A stretch of DNA of 21,170 nucleotides from Bacteroidales bacterium UBA4230 (GTDB taxonomy: Bacteria; Bacteroidota; Bacteroidia; Bacteroidales; UBA932). The translations under genes were made by a program, and so were the position numbers. Under the pieces are notes generated by a model. It did no database searches, had not been told where the DNA came from, and saw only the letters and a list, made by a program, of their open reading frames with translations. Below are positions 15,216 through 21,170 of this stretch, piece after piece. Numbering within the stretch: position 1 is the first letter of the stretch; each line of letters starts with the position of its first letter. The DNA lies in assembly GCA_002395605.1 (NCBI GenBank), contig DGXO01000077.1, forward strand, positions 55,148-76,317, read 5' to 3'.

Positions 15216-17080
15216 ATAACCGCTTTGATATAATTGTCATTGGTGGTGGTCATGCCGGCTGCGAAGCTGCTATGGCTGCCGCTAATCTTGGTTCCTCTGT
15301 TCTCCTCCTTACTCCGGACTTGAACGGACTTGCCAAGATGTCCTGCAATCCCGCGGTGGGTGGAATCGCCAAGGGTCAGATTGTCCGTGAGATTGATGCG
15401 CTTGGCGGATACTCCGGTCTGGTCACAGACGCCGCTACCCTTCAGTTCCGCATGCTCAATCGCTCAAAGGGTCCGGCAATGTGGAGCCCCCGTGCTCAGT
15501 GCGACAAACAGAAGTTTTCGGCCACATGGCTTAATTTCCTCCTAAGTAGTTCAAAATTAAGAATTTACGCGGATTTTGCCGAAAGTTTTCTCTTTGAGAA
15601 TGAAAAAATTTCCGGCGTTCGTACAATTACCGGCGCAGAATTTCATTCTCAGGCTGTTATTTTGACTGCCGGGACCTTCCTTAACGGAAAAATGTTTGTT
15701 GGCCAGCACTCCTTTGAAGGTGGCCGAATTGGAGAGAAGTCGGCCTATGGAATTTCCGATGAACTTGCTTCTTTTGGAATTCCTACCGCCCGCATGAAAA
15801 CTGGTACTCCTCCAAGGATCGATGTCCGCTCACTTGATCTTTCAAAACTCCAGCGCCAGGAGGGTGACCAGAATCCGGAACGCTTTTCTTTCCTGGATGT
15901 TCCTTCGGCTGTTCAAGCTGGCGGCAGGCAAATGGACTGCTTCCTTCTTCATACCAACGAGACTGTTCACGAGATTCTGAAATCCGGCTTCGACCGTTCT
16001 CCGCTTTTCACCGGTATGATTCATGGTAAGGGTCCGCGTTACTGCCCTTCCATTGAAGACAAGTTAAGGACTTTTGCCGATAAAGATTCTCATCAACTTT
16101 TCCTGGAGCCTGAAGGCGTTAATTCTCCCGAGTATTACCTTCAGGGCTTTTCCTCCTCTCTCCCCCTTGAGATACAGTTGGAGGCAATGAGACATATTGA
16201 AGGTCTTGAAAACGCCGTTGTCTTTAAGCCAGCCTATGCTGTGGAATACGACTACTTTGACCCTCAGTATCTCCATTACAGTCTTCGCTCCAAGATTGTG
16301 TCCAACCTGTTCCTCGCAGGTCAGGTTAATGGCACTACAGGTTATGAAGAAGCGGCCTGCCAGGGCCTTCTGGCTGGCATTAACGCCCACATGTTCATTT
16401 CCGGGAAGGACCCCCTGATCTTATCCCGTGACCAGGCTTATATTGGCGTTCTTATTGACGACCTTATAAACAAAGGCGTGGATGAGCCTTACCGCATGTT
16501 TACTTCCAGGGCCGAATACCGCATTCTTCTTAGGCAGGATAACGCCGATTTCAGGCTTACCGCTCTCTCTCATGAGATAGGGCTTGCCTCTGAGGAAAGA
16601 TACTCTTTGACCATGAAGAAACAGGAGCAGGTTGACGCTCTTACTGATTTGGTTCATGGAATTAAAGTCACTCCTGCTAAGGGCAATGTTGTGCTTTCTT
16701 CTCTTGGTTCCACTCCTCTTACCGAATCAAAGAGGCTTGTGGATATTGTGTCCAGACCAGAGGTTTCGCTCTCTGATTTCATAAGTTTTGTTCCACGTGG
16801 AACAAACGAAGGTTATTCTTCAGACGTTGTTTCCGCCGTGGAAATCTCCATAAAGTACTCTGGTTATATTGAACGTGAGAAAGCTCAGGCCGACAAAAAT
16901 CGTAGGCTGGAGTACATCAGGATACCTTCAGACTTCGATTTTGATTCTTTGCAGGGTTTGTCTATCGAGTGTCGTCAGAAGCTGAAAAGATATAAGCCCG
17001 AGACTATTGCTCAGGCTTCAAGAATCTCCGGCGTTTCGCCTTCAGATATTTCCGTTCTGCTAGTTTACTTCGGTAGATAA
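15212..17080 (+). CDS. mnmG: tRNA uridine-5-carboxymethylaminomethyl modification enzyme MnmG (GidA)
   Basis: With MnmE, this FAD enzyme adds the aminomethyl-type group to wobble uridine 34 of certain tRNAs, in the cytoplasm. The 622-residue length is normal. The dinucleotide-binding motif GGGHAGCEAA is at residues 11-20, MSCNPAVGGIAKGQ follows from residue 43, and KTGTPPRID, GLLAGINAH and DEPYRMFTSRAEYRILLRQDNAD are further family signatures. The C-terminal helical domain (YSGYIEREKAQ, then LSIECRQKLKRYKPETIAQASRISGVSPSDI), used for MnmE and tRNA contact, is complete. The start ATG overlaps the ybeY stop by four bases. A perfect 20-bp parS-like palindrome lies in the codons for Phe-Val-Pro-Arg-Gly-Thr, in a stretch outside the conserved motifs. 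mnmG is often close to the origin in bacteria, which agrees with the parS-like sites. Confidence 0.97.
   Translation: MNNRFDIIVIGGGHAGCEAAMAAANLGSSVLLLTPDLNGLAKMSCNPAVGGIAKGQIVREIDALGGYSGLVTDAATLQFRMLNRSKGPAMWSPRAQCDKQKFSATWLNFLLSSSKLRIYADFAESFLFENEKISGVRTITGAEFHSQAVILTAGTFLNGKMFVGQHSFEGGRIGEKSAYGISDELASFGIPTARMKTGTPPRIDVRSLDLSKLQRQEGDQNPERFSFLDVPSAVQAGGRQMDCFLLHTNETVHEILKSGFDRSPLFTGMIHGKGPRYCPSIEDKLRTFADKDSHQLFLEPEGVNSPEYYLQGFSSSLPLEIQLEAMRHIEGLENAVVFKPAYAVEYDYFDPQYLHYSLRSKIVSNLFLAGQVNGTTGYEEAACQGLLAGINAHMFISGKDPLILSRDQAYIGVLIDDLINKGVDEPYRMFTSRAEYRILLRQDNADFRLTALSHEIGLASEERYSLTMKKQEQVDALTDLVHGIKVTPAKGNVVLSSLGSTPLTESKRLVDIVSRPEVSLSDFISFVPRGTNEGYSSDVVSAVEISIKYSGYIEREKAQADKNRRLEYIRIPSDFDFDSLQGLSIECRQKLKRYKPETIAQASRISGVSPSDISVLLVYFGR
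16787..16806. other. parS-like ParB-binding palindrome, site 1 (within mnmG)
   Basis: TTTGTTCCACGTGGAACAAA is a perfect 20-bp palindrome. Its 16-base core TGTTCCACGTGGAACA (16789-16804) differs from the B. subtilis parS consensus TGTTNCACGTGAAACA at one position only, and that change makes the site fully symmetric. ParB clamps load at such sites to drive chromosome segregation. Confidence 0.75.
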
Positions 17081-17081
17081 T

Positions 17082-17097
17082 TGTTCCACGTGGAACC
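17082..17097. other. parS-like ParB-binding palindrome, site 2 (mnmG/ruvA gap)
   Basis: TGTTCCACGTGGAACC has a perfect 14-bp palindromic core (17083-17096) identical to that of site 1, and differs from the B. subtilis consensus at two positions. It fills the gap between the mnmG stop (17080) and the ruvA stop (17099), 293 bp from site 1 centre to centre. Confidence 0.75.
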
Positions 17098-17098
17098 G

Positions 17099-17686
17099 CT
17101 ATAGCTTCTGAAGGGCGGCTTTGATGATATCCTCTACCCTGGCGCCAGGGTTGTCTTTCAGGATGCCGGGCATAACCTTTGAGATGTTTGCCTTAGAGAA
17201 TCCAAGCATTGTAAGTGCCGTTGTGGCCTCGTCCACAATTGCCGAATTGCTGGTTTTGAACAGTACGGTTTCGGCCGAACCCTCTCCTTTTACTATCTTG
17301 TCCTTGAGCTCCAAAACAAGCCTCTGAGCACTCTTGAGGCCTATTCCCTTTACGCTTTTGATCTTGTTGACGTCCTCTGAGAGTATTGCCTGGCGGATTT
17401 CCTCCGAGGTAAGGGTTGAGAGCATCATGCGGGCCGACGCTACACCTATCCCGGATACGCCTATGAGCAGCCTGAACAACTCTCTTTCGTCTTTTGTGGC
17501 AAAGCCGTAGAACAGTTCTTCATCTTCACGGATATAGTGGTGGATGTACGCTACGGCGTCTGTCTTGGCCTGAAACGCTTCATAAGTCTGGAGGGAAATA
17601 AGTATGCTATACCCTATTCCGTGATTCTCCAAAACTAGCTCCGTGGGGGTGAGCTCAATGATTTGTCCTTTAATATAGTCTATCAT
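17099..17686 (-). CDS. ruvA: Holliday junction DNA helicase subunit RuvA
   Basis: RuvA tetramers bind four-way DNA junctions and guide the RuvB motor during branch migration. The 195-residue protein has the expected three domains: an N-terminal OB fold (MIDYIKGQIIELTPTELVLE and GIGYSILI), two helix-hairpin-helix motifs (LLIGVSGIGVASARMML, about 73-89, and VKGIGLKSAQRLV, about 112-124), and a C-terminal RuvB-contacting domain (about 150-195, ending VEDIIKAALQKL). The start is secure because MIDYIKG matches the family N-terminus. A TAAATTTG -7 box on this strand (17698 to 17691) ends 4 bases from the ATG, with ATTG 20 bases upstream (17722 to 17719) as a -33 element. The message is therefore probably leaderless. 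ruvB and ruvC are not in the window. Confidence 0.96.
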   Translation of the reverse strand: MIDYIKGQIIELTPTELVLENHGIGYSILISLQTYEAFQAKTDAVAYIHHYIREDEELFYGFATKDERELFRLLIGVSGIGVASARMMLSTLTSEEIRQAILSEDVNKIKSVKGIGLKSAQRLVLELKDKIVKGEGSAETVLFKTSNSAIVDEATTALTMLGFSKANISKVMPGILKDNPGARVEDIIKAALQKL

Positions 17687-17690
17687 ATCG

Positions 17691-17722
17691 CAAATTTATG
17701 TAAATTTGTAGACTTTTACAAT
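17691..17722 (-). promoter_or_regulatory. ruvA promoter (ATTG-N20-TAAATTTG)
   Basis: On the minus strand ATTG (17722-17719) and TAAATTTG (17698-17691) are separated by 20 bases, giving a -33/-7 promoter with one mismatch. The -7 box ends 4 bases before the ruvA ATG, so transcription should begin at or just next to the start codon. Confidence 0.6.
17701..17708 (+). promoter_or_regulatory. -7 box of the sufS operon (TAAATTTG)
   Basis: TAAATTTG matches TAnnTTTG and ends 19 bases before the sufS ATG. With CAAATTTA at 17691-17698 it forms an 8-bp inverted repeat separated by TG, so this operon and ruvA fire back to back. I find no TTTG at the standard -33 spacing. Confidence 0.55.
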
Positions 17723-17727
17723 TACTT

Positions 17728-18927
17728 ATGCAGCGTCAAAACATAAGAGAACTCTTCCCTGCCCTGGACCAGAAGGTCTATGGCAAACCTCTTGTGTACC
17801 TTGACAATGCCGCTACCGCCCAGCGTCCCAATTCCGTAGTTGAACTTCAGGCCAGGCTTGCCCGCAGTTCAAATGCAAATATCCATAGGGCTGTTCACAA
17901 ACTGGCTTCCGATGCCACGGAGGCTTATGAGAACACAAGGGAATATGTACGGGGTTTCCTGAATGCAAAATCAAGGTCGGAAATTGTGTTCACTTCCGGA
18001 GCCACCGCTTCCCTCAATCTTGTAGCCTTCAGTTTTGGAGAGGCTTTTATCGGCAAAGGAGATGAAGTCATTGTCTCGGTTGCGGAACACCACTCCAACA
18101 TTGTTCCCTGGCAGATGCTTTGTGATAGGAAAGGAGCCTCCCTTAAAGTCCTTGACATTGATGAAAATGGCAGGCTCTCCCACGATGCTTTGGAAAAACT
18201 GATTTCTGAGCGCACTAAAATTGTGGCTATCTCTCACATTTCCAATGTGTTAGGTCTTGTAAATCCCGTGCGGGATTTATGCGCTGTTTGCCATAAATTC
18301 GGAGTTCCGGTGCTTATTGACGGCGCGCAGGGAATTGTTCACGTAAAAGTAGATGTCCAGGAGATAGGCTGCGACTTTTACGCTTTCTCCGGTCACAAGA
18401 TTTACGCCGCAACCGGAACCGGGGTCCTCTACGGAAGGAAGGAATTGCTTGATGCCATGCCTCCTTTCATGGGCGGCGGAGAAATGATAAAGAGCGTTAG
18501 TTTTTCTGGCACCACTTATGCCGAATCCCCCACTAAGTTTGAGGCCGGTACCCAGAATATCAACGCCGTCCCTACCCTTATTCCGGCAATAGAGTTTGCC
18601 AAAGCCCATGAGACAGATCCGGCAATAACGGAATTTGTGTACAGGAAACTAACTGAGGATGAGAGAATTACGTTATATGGGACAGGGCTTGAGCACAAGA
18701 TTCCGCTGTTCTCATTTGCCGTAAAGGGCGCCCATCATGAAGACCTTGCTCTCATCCTTGACAAAATGGGCATAGCGGTACGTTCCGGCCAAATGTGCGC
18801 GGAGCCCCTTATGGACCGCCTTGGCGTCACAGGGCTCCTGAGGGCATCTTTTGCCCCGTATAATACTCTGGAAGAGGCCGAATATTTTATTGAGTGCCTG
18901 AACAAGGCCATAGATATGTTGGTATGA
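17728..18927 (+). CDS. sufS: SufS-type cysteine desulfurase
   Basis: SufS is a PLP enzyme that removes sulfur from cysteine as a protein persulfide and passes it to SufE for iron-sulfur cluster building. The 399-residue protein opens with the typical IRELFPAL and VYLDNAATAQRP. His121 (AEHHSNIVPW) stacks on PLP, Asp198 (LIDGAQ) contacts the pyridine, and Lys224 (FSGHKIYAATGTG) forms the Schiff base. Cys357 in RSGQMCAEP is the persulfide carrier, placed in the short, ordered loop that marks the SufS (group II) class rather than IscS. Length is normal. Its TGA overlaps the sufE ATG (ATGA at 18924-18927). The direct fusion of its operon to sufE supports the Suf assignment. No sufBCD genes are in the window. 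Confidence 0.96.
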   Translation: MQRQNIRELFPALDQKVYGKPLVYLDNAATAQRPNSVVELQARLARSSNANIHRAVHKLASDATEAYENTREYVRGFLNAKSRSEIVFTSGATASLNLVAFSFGEAFIGKGDEVIVSVAEHHSNIVPWQMLCDRKGASLKVLDIDENGRLSHDALEKLISERTKIVAISHISNVLGLVNPVRDLCAVCHKFGVPVLIDGAQGIVHVKVDVQEIGCDFYAFSGHKIYAATGTGVLYGRKELLDAMPPFMGGGEMIKSVSFSGTTYAESPTKFEAGTQNINAVPTLIPAIEFAKAHETDPAITEFVYRKLTEDERITLYGTGLEHKIPLFSFAVKGAHHEDLALILDKMGIAVRSGQMCAEPLMDRLGVTGLLRASFAPYNTLEEAEYFIECLNKAIDMLV

Positions 18928-19358
18928 CACTGGAAGAAAAGAAACAGCAGGTTATAGAGGACTTCTCAATGTATGAGGAGTGGCTGGATAAATACGAGTA
19001 CCTCATTGAGCTTGGAAAGGCCCTAGAGCCCTTCTCTGATGCCGATAAAACCGAGGACCGGCTCATTAAAGGCTGCCAGTCCAGGGTGTGGCTTGCAAGC
19101 GAGCTTAAAGACGGAAAACTGTATTTCCGCGCCGACAGCGACGCTATCATAACAAAGGGTATAATCTCCCTTCTGATAGACGTTTATTCCGGCCATACGC
19201 CTGCAGAAATATCCGCCGACGACTTCGGCTTCATTGCCGAAATCGGCCTTAAGGACAACCTGTCCCCCACCAGGGCAAACGGGCTTGTGTCCATGATTGA
19301 AACTATAAGGAAGATTGCCGGTGAGGCTGGCAATGACGCCCCGAAAAATGGAGAATAA
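18924..19358 (+). CDS. sufE: SufE sulfur acceptor
   Basis: SufE takes the persulfide from SufS and delivers it to the SufBCD scaffold. The 144-residue protein carries the active-site Cys51 in LIKGCQSRVWL, the motif and position expected in the family, within the fold MYEEWLDKYEYLIELGKAL, KLYFRADSDAIITKG and LSPTRANGL. I start at the ATG at 18924, which overlaps the sufS stop by four bases. A GTG or other start further upstream would add residues read from the sufS end in another frame. Translation is probably coupled to sufS. The 3' end overlaps the next gene by 11 bases. Confidence 0.96.
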   Translation: MTLEEKKQQVIEDFSMYEEWLDKYEYLIELGKALEPFSDADKTEDRLIKGCQSRVWLASELKDGKLYFRADSDAIITKGIISLLIDVYSGHTPAEISADDFGFIAEIGLKDNLSPTRANGLVSMIETIRKIAGEAGNDAPKNGE

Positions 19359-19734
19359 AGAGATTTTGACAGCAGAGGACGTAAAGGAGCTTCAGCCCCT
19401 TTATTCGGCCGTTATAGCCGCAATAAAGGAGGTTTATGACCCCGAGATCCCGGTGAACATTTATGACCTCGGGCTCATTTACGAGCTCACCATAAACAAG
19501 GCCCGGGAGGTGTCCATACTCATGACCTTCACCGCCCCCAACTGCCCTATGGCCGACCAAGTGCTGCAGGAGGTCCAGGAGGGCGTAGAGGCCGTTCCCG
19601 GCGTGACAAAATGCACCATTGAGCTTACCTTCGACCCTGTTTGGGACCGCAGCATGCTCTCTGAAGAGGCCCGCGTGGAACTTGGGCTGGACTATGATGA
19701 TGACGATTACGGCAAATTAGATGGAGAGAGTTAA
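19348..19734 (+). CDS. sufT: MIP18/DUF59-family iron-sulfur assembly protein, SufT-like
   Basis: Members of this small family help mature iron-sulfur proteins, probably as carriers or targeting factors. The 128-residue protein shows the family signature DPEIPVNIYDLGLIYEL (residues 31-47), the conserved Cys66 in TFTAPNCPMAD, and the C-terminal IELTFDPVWDRSMLSEEAR segment. I chose ATG 19348 (MENKEILTAEDV); an in-frame ATG at 19333 would add five residues. The gene overlaps the sufE end by 11 bases and the folK start by 14 bases, so all are on one transcript. Position behind sufS-sufE supports the Suf link. The exact role is less certain than for its neighbours. An acidic tail (DYDDDDYGKLDGES) ends the protein. 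Confidence 0.9.
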   Translation: MENKEILTAEDVKELQPLYSAVIAAIKEVYDPEIPVNIYDLGLIYELTINKAREVSILMTFTAPNCPMADQVLQEVQEGVEAVPGVTKCTIELTFDPVWDRSMLSEEARVELGLDYDDDDYGKLDGES

Positions 19735-20206
19735 CGTATATCTTGGACTTGGATCCAATCTAGGGGACCGGGACTTGAACCTCCTGAGGGCCATGAACCT
19801 TCTGGACGAGACCTTCGGCACGCACCCTGAAAGGATTTCCCGCATAGTGGAAACGCCTTCCTGGGGCTTTGAGGGCCCGGCTTTCCTGAATCTTTGCGTC
19901 CTTTACAGGCTCCCCCGCACCGGCAACCCCGAAGACCACGCCATGGAAATCCTCCGTCAGGTCAAGGAAGTAGAGCAAAAGCTTGGCAGGGACCTCTCCG
20001 AGCCCCTTTTTGATGCCGAAGGAAACCGCATTTACCATAACCGCACAATAGACATAGACATCCTCTGTTACGGGGATTTCACCATAAAGACGCATGATCT
20101 TATAATCCCCCATCCGCTTATTGCCGAAAGGAATTTTGTAAAGAAACCGCTTCTTGAGATATCCAAGCCGGAAATCCGCGAAGCCTTCCCTGAAATATTT
20201 GAGTAA
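19721..20206 (+). CDS. folK: 6-hydroxymethyl-7,8-dihydropterin pyrophosphokinase (HPPK)
   Basis: FolK transfers pyrophosphate from ATP to 6-hydroxymethyl-7,8-dihydropterin, the step before dihydropteroate synthase in folate synthesis, in the cytoplasm. The 161-residue protein begins VNVYLGLGSNLGDRDLNL, the family N-terminus, contains TPSWGFEGPAFLN, and has the metal-binding motif HNRTIDIDIL with Asp111 and Asp113. IIPHPLIAERNFVKKPLLEI is the usual C-terminal signature. Length is normal. The ATG overlaps the preceding gene by 14 bases, and glyS starts 11 bases after the stop. Folate genes behind Suf genes have no obvious shared pathway; the link is probably only co-transcription. Confidence 0.97.
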   Translation: MERVNVYLGLGSNLGDRDLNLLRAMNLLDETFGTHPERISRIVETPSWGFEGPAFLNLCVLYRLPRTGNPEDHAMEILRQVKEVEQKLGRDLSEPLFDAEGNRIYHNRTIDIDILCYGDFTIKTHDLIIPHPLIAERNFVKKPLLEISKPEIREAFPEIFE

Positions 20207-20217
20207 CAATTATTTAT

Positions 20218-21170
20218 ATGACACAAGACGAACTTTTCAAGGTGCTTGTCGCCCATTGTAAGGAGTACGGATTCATTTTCCCCTCCTCCGAAATCTATGA
20301 CGGCCTGGCCGCAGTTTACGACTATGGCCAGATGGGCGTACAGCTCAAAAACAACATCAAGGACTACTGGTGGGAGGCCATGACCCGCCTCAACGAGAAC
20401 ATCGTAGGCATCGATTCCGCCATCTTCATGCACCCTCGCATTTGGGAGGCTTCGGGCCACGTTAGCGCCTTCAACGACCCCCTCATCGACAATAAAGACT
20501 CCAAGAAACGCTATCGCGCCGACGTCCTCATCGAGGACTACCTTGGCAAGATTGAAGAGAAAATAGAGAAGGAAGTTGCCAAAGGCCGAAAGAAGTTCGG
20601 AGACTCCTTCAACGAGGAACAGTTCCGTGCAACCAACCCCAACGTCCTCCGCGAAAAAGCCAAGTGGGAAGAGGTTCACAACCGCTACGTTGCTGCAGAA
20701 AAAGCCAACGATTTAGCTGAATATCGGCAAATAATTATCGATTGTAATATAGTCTGCCCTATTTCCGGCACCTGCAACTGGACAGAGGTCCGTCAGTTCA
20801 ACCTCATGTTCTCCACCTCCATGGGCTCCACCGCAGAGGGCGCAAACACCATCTACCTCCGTCCGGAAACCGCCCAGGGCATCTTCGTGAACTACCTCAA
20901 TGTCCAGAAGACAGGCCGAATGAAGATTCCCTTCGGCATAGCCCAGATAGGCAAGGCCTTCCGCAACGAGATTGTTGCCCGTCAGTTCATCTTCCGCATG
21001 AGGGAGTTCGAGCAGATGGAAATGCAGTTCTTCATCAAGCCCGGAACAGAGCTTGACTGGTTCAAAAAGTGGAAGGAAACCCGCATGAAATGGCACGTAA
21101 ACCTTGGTATGGGTGCCGAAAACTACCGCTTCCATGACCACGAGAAGCTGGCCCACTATGCCAATGCCGC
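20218..21170 (+). CDS. glyS: Glycine--tRNA ligase, dimeric (alpha2) type, 5' part only
   Basis: This class II synthetase charges tRNA-Gly. The frame is open from the ATG at 20218 to the window end, giving 317 complete codons of a longer protein. MTQDELFKVLVAHCKEYGF starts the family N-terminus, followed by SSEIYDGLAAVYDYG (class II motif 1 region) and HPRIWEASGHVSAFNDPL. RPETAQGIF and FGIAQIGKAFRNEIVARQF, then MREFEQMEMQFF, form the motif 2 region that binds ATP and acceptor end. This marks the alpha2 enzyme also found in eukaryotes, not the alpha2beta2 GlyQ/GlyS type. Motif 3 and the anticodon-binding domain lie beyond the window. The start lies 11 bases after folK with an AT-rich gap (AATTATTTAT) and no Shine-Dalgarno sequence. 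A short stretch at 20710-20756 uses more AT-rich codons than the rest. Confidence 0.96.
   Translation, partial: MTQDELFKVLVAHCKEYGFIFPSSEIYDGLAAVYDYGQMGVQLKNNIKDYWWEAMTRLNENIVGIDSAIFMHPRIWEASGHVSAFNDPLIDNKDSKKRYRADVLIEDYLGKIEEKIEKEVAKGRKKFGDSFNEEQFRATNPNVLREKAKWEEVHNRYVAAEKANDLAEYRQIIIDCNIVCPISGTCNWTEVRQFNLMFSTSMGSTAEGANTIYLRPETAQGIFVNYLNVQKTGRMKIPFGIAQIGKAFRNEIVARQFIFRMREFEQMEMQFFIKPGTELDWFKKWKETRMKWHVNLGMGAENYRFHDHEKLAHYANA

Noticed and set aside
17082..17097. The palindrome as a bidirectional terminator for mnmG and ruvA
   Set aside because: It can form a hairpin but no T tract follows on either strand, and the same core occurs inside mnmG where termination would be harmful.
1..21170. CRISPR arrays, tRNA or rRNA genes, insertion sequences, integrases, toxin-antitoxin pairs
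   Set aside because: I found no regularly spaced repeats, no tRNA-like or rRNA sequence, no transposase or integrase motifs and no target-site duplications; genes cover nearly all of the window.

Overview
The window reads as chromosomal DNA from a member of the Bacteroidota, most likely Bacteroidales. The grounds are a SusC/SusD pair, several lipoproteins with type II signal peptides, a type IX secretion (T9SS) sorting domain, a PorV/PorQ-like outer membrane protein, a SdhB with the Bacteroidetes-type cysteine pattern, promoter boxes of the TTTG/TAnnTTTG kind, and almost no Shine-Dalgarno sequences. I cannot fix the genus.

Layout. (1) 1-1395: the 3' end of the succinate dehydrogenase/fumarate reductase flavoprotein gene, the iron-sulfur subunit gene, and a strong intrinsic terminator. 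(2) 1396-1688: an AT-rich regulatory region with two candidate promoters, inverted repeats and a 5'-leader hairpin. (3) 1689-9266: a four-gene outer-membrane uptake operon of lipoprotein, SusC, SusD and Calx-beta-like lipoprotein. (4) 9341-13566: a tightly spaced trio of an unknown secreted protein, a subtilisin-family (S8) peptidase with both a lipobox and a T9SS C-terminal domain, and a PorV/PorQ-like beta-barrel. (5) 13572-17099: housekeeping genes, with hflX (minus) divergent from ybeY-mnmG (plus), which converges on ruvA (minus). (6) 17728-21170: sufS-sufE-sufT-folK-glyS, nearly all overlapping, with glyS cut by the window end.

How it may work together. The uptake operon has no glycoside hydrolase, sulfatase or polysaccharide lyase. 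The only degradative enzyme nearby is the predicted surface subtilase, followed by a plausible T9SS shuttle protein. I infer a protein- or peptide-harvesting locus, comparable in logic to RagAB peptide uptake, rather than a classical polysaccharide utilization locus.

The most striking non-coding signal is a pair of parS-like palindromes, one inside the 3' part of mnmG (16787-16806) and one filling the 18-bp gap between the convergent mnmG and ruvA genes (17082-17097). A weaker third copy lies in ybeY. They suggest a ParB-loading centromere here and hence a position near the replication origin. A second non-coding theme is that the two divergent gene pairs (hflX/ybeY and ruvA/sufS) are each driven by back-to-back -7 boxes so close to the minus-strand start codons that hflX and ruvA mRNAs are probably leaderless or nearly so.
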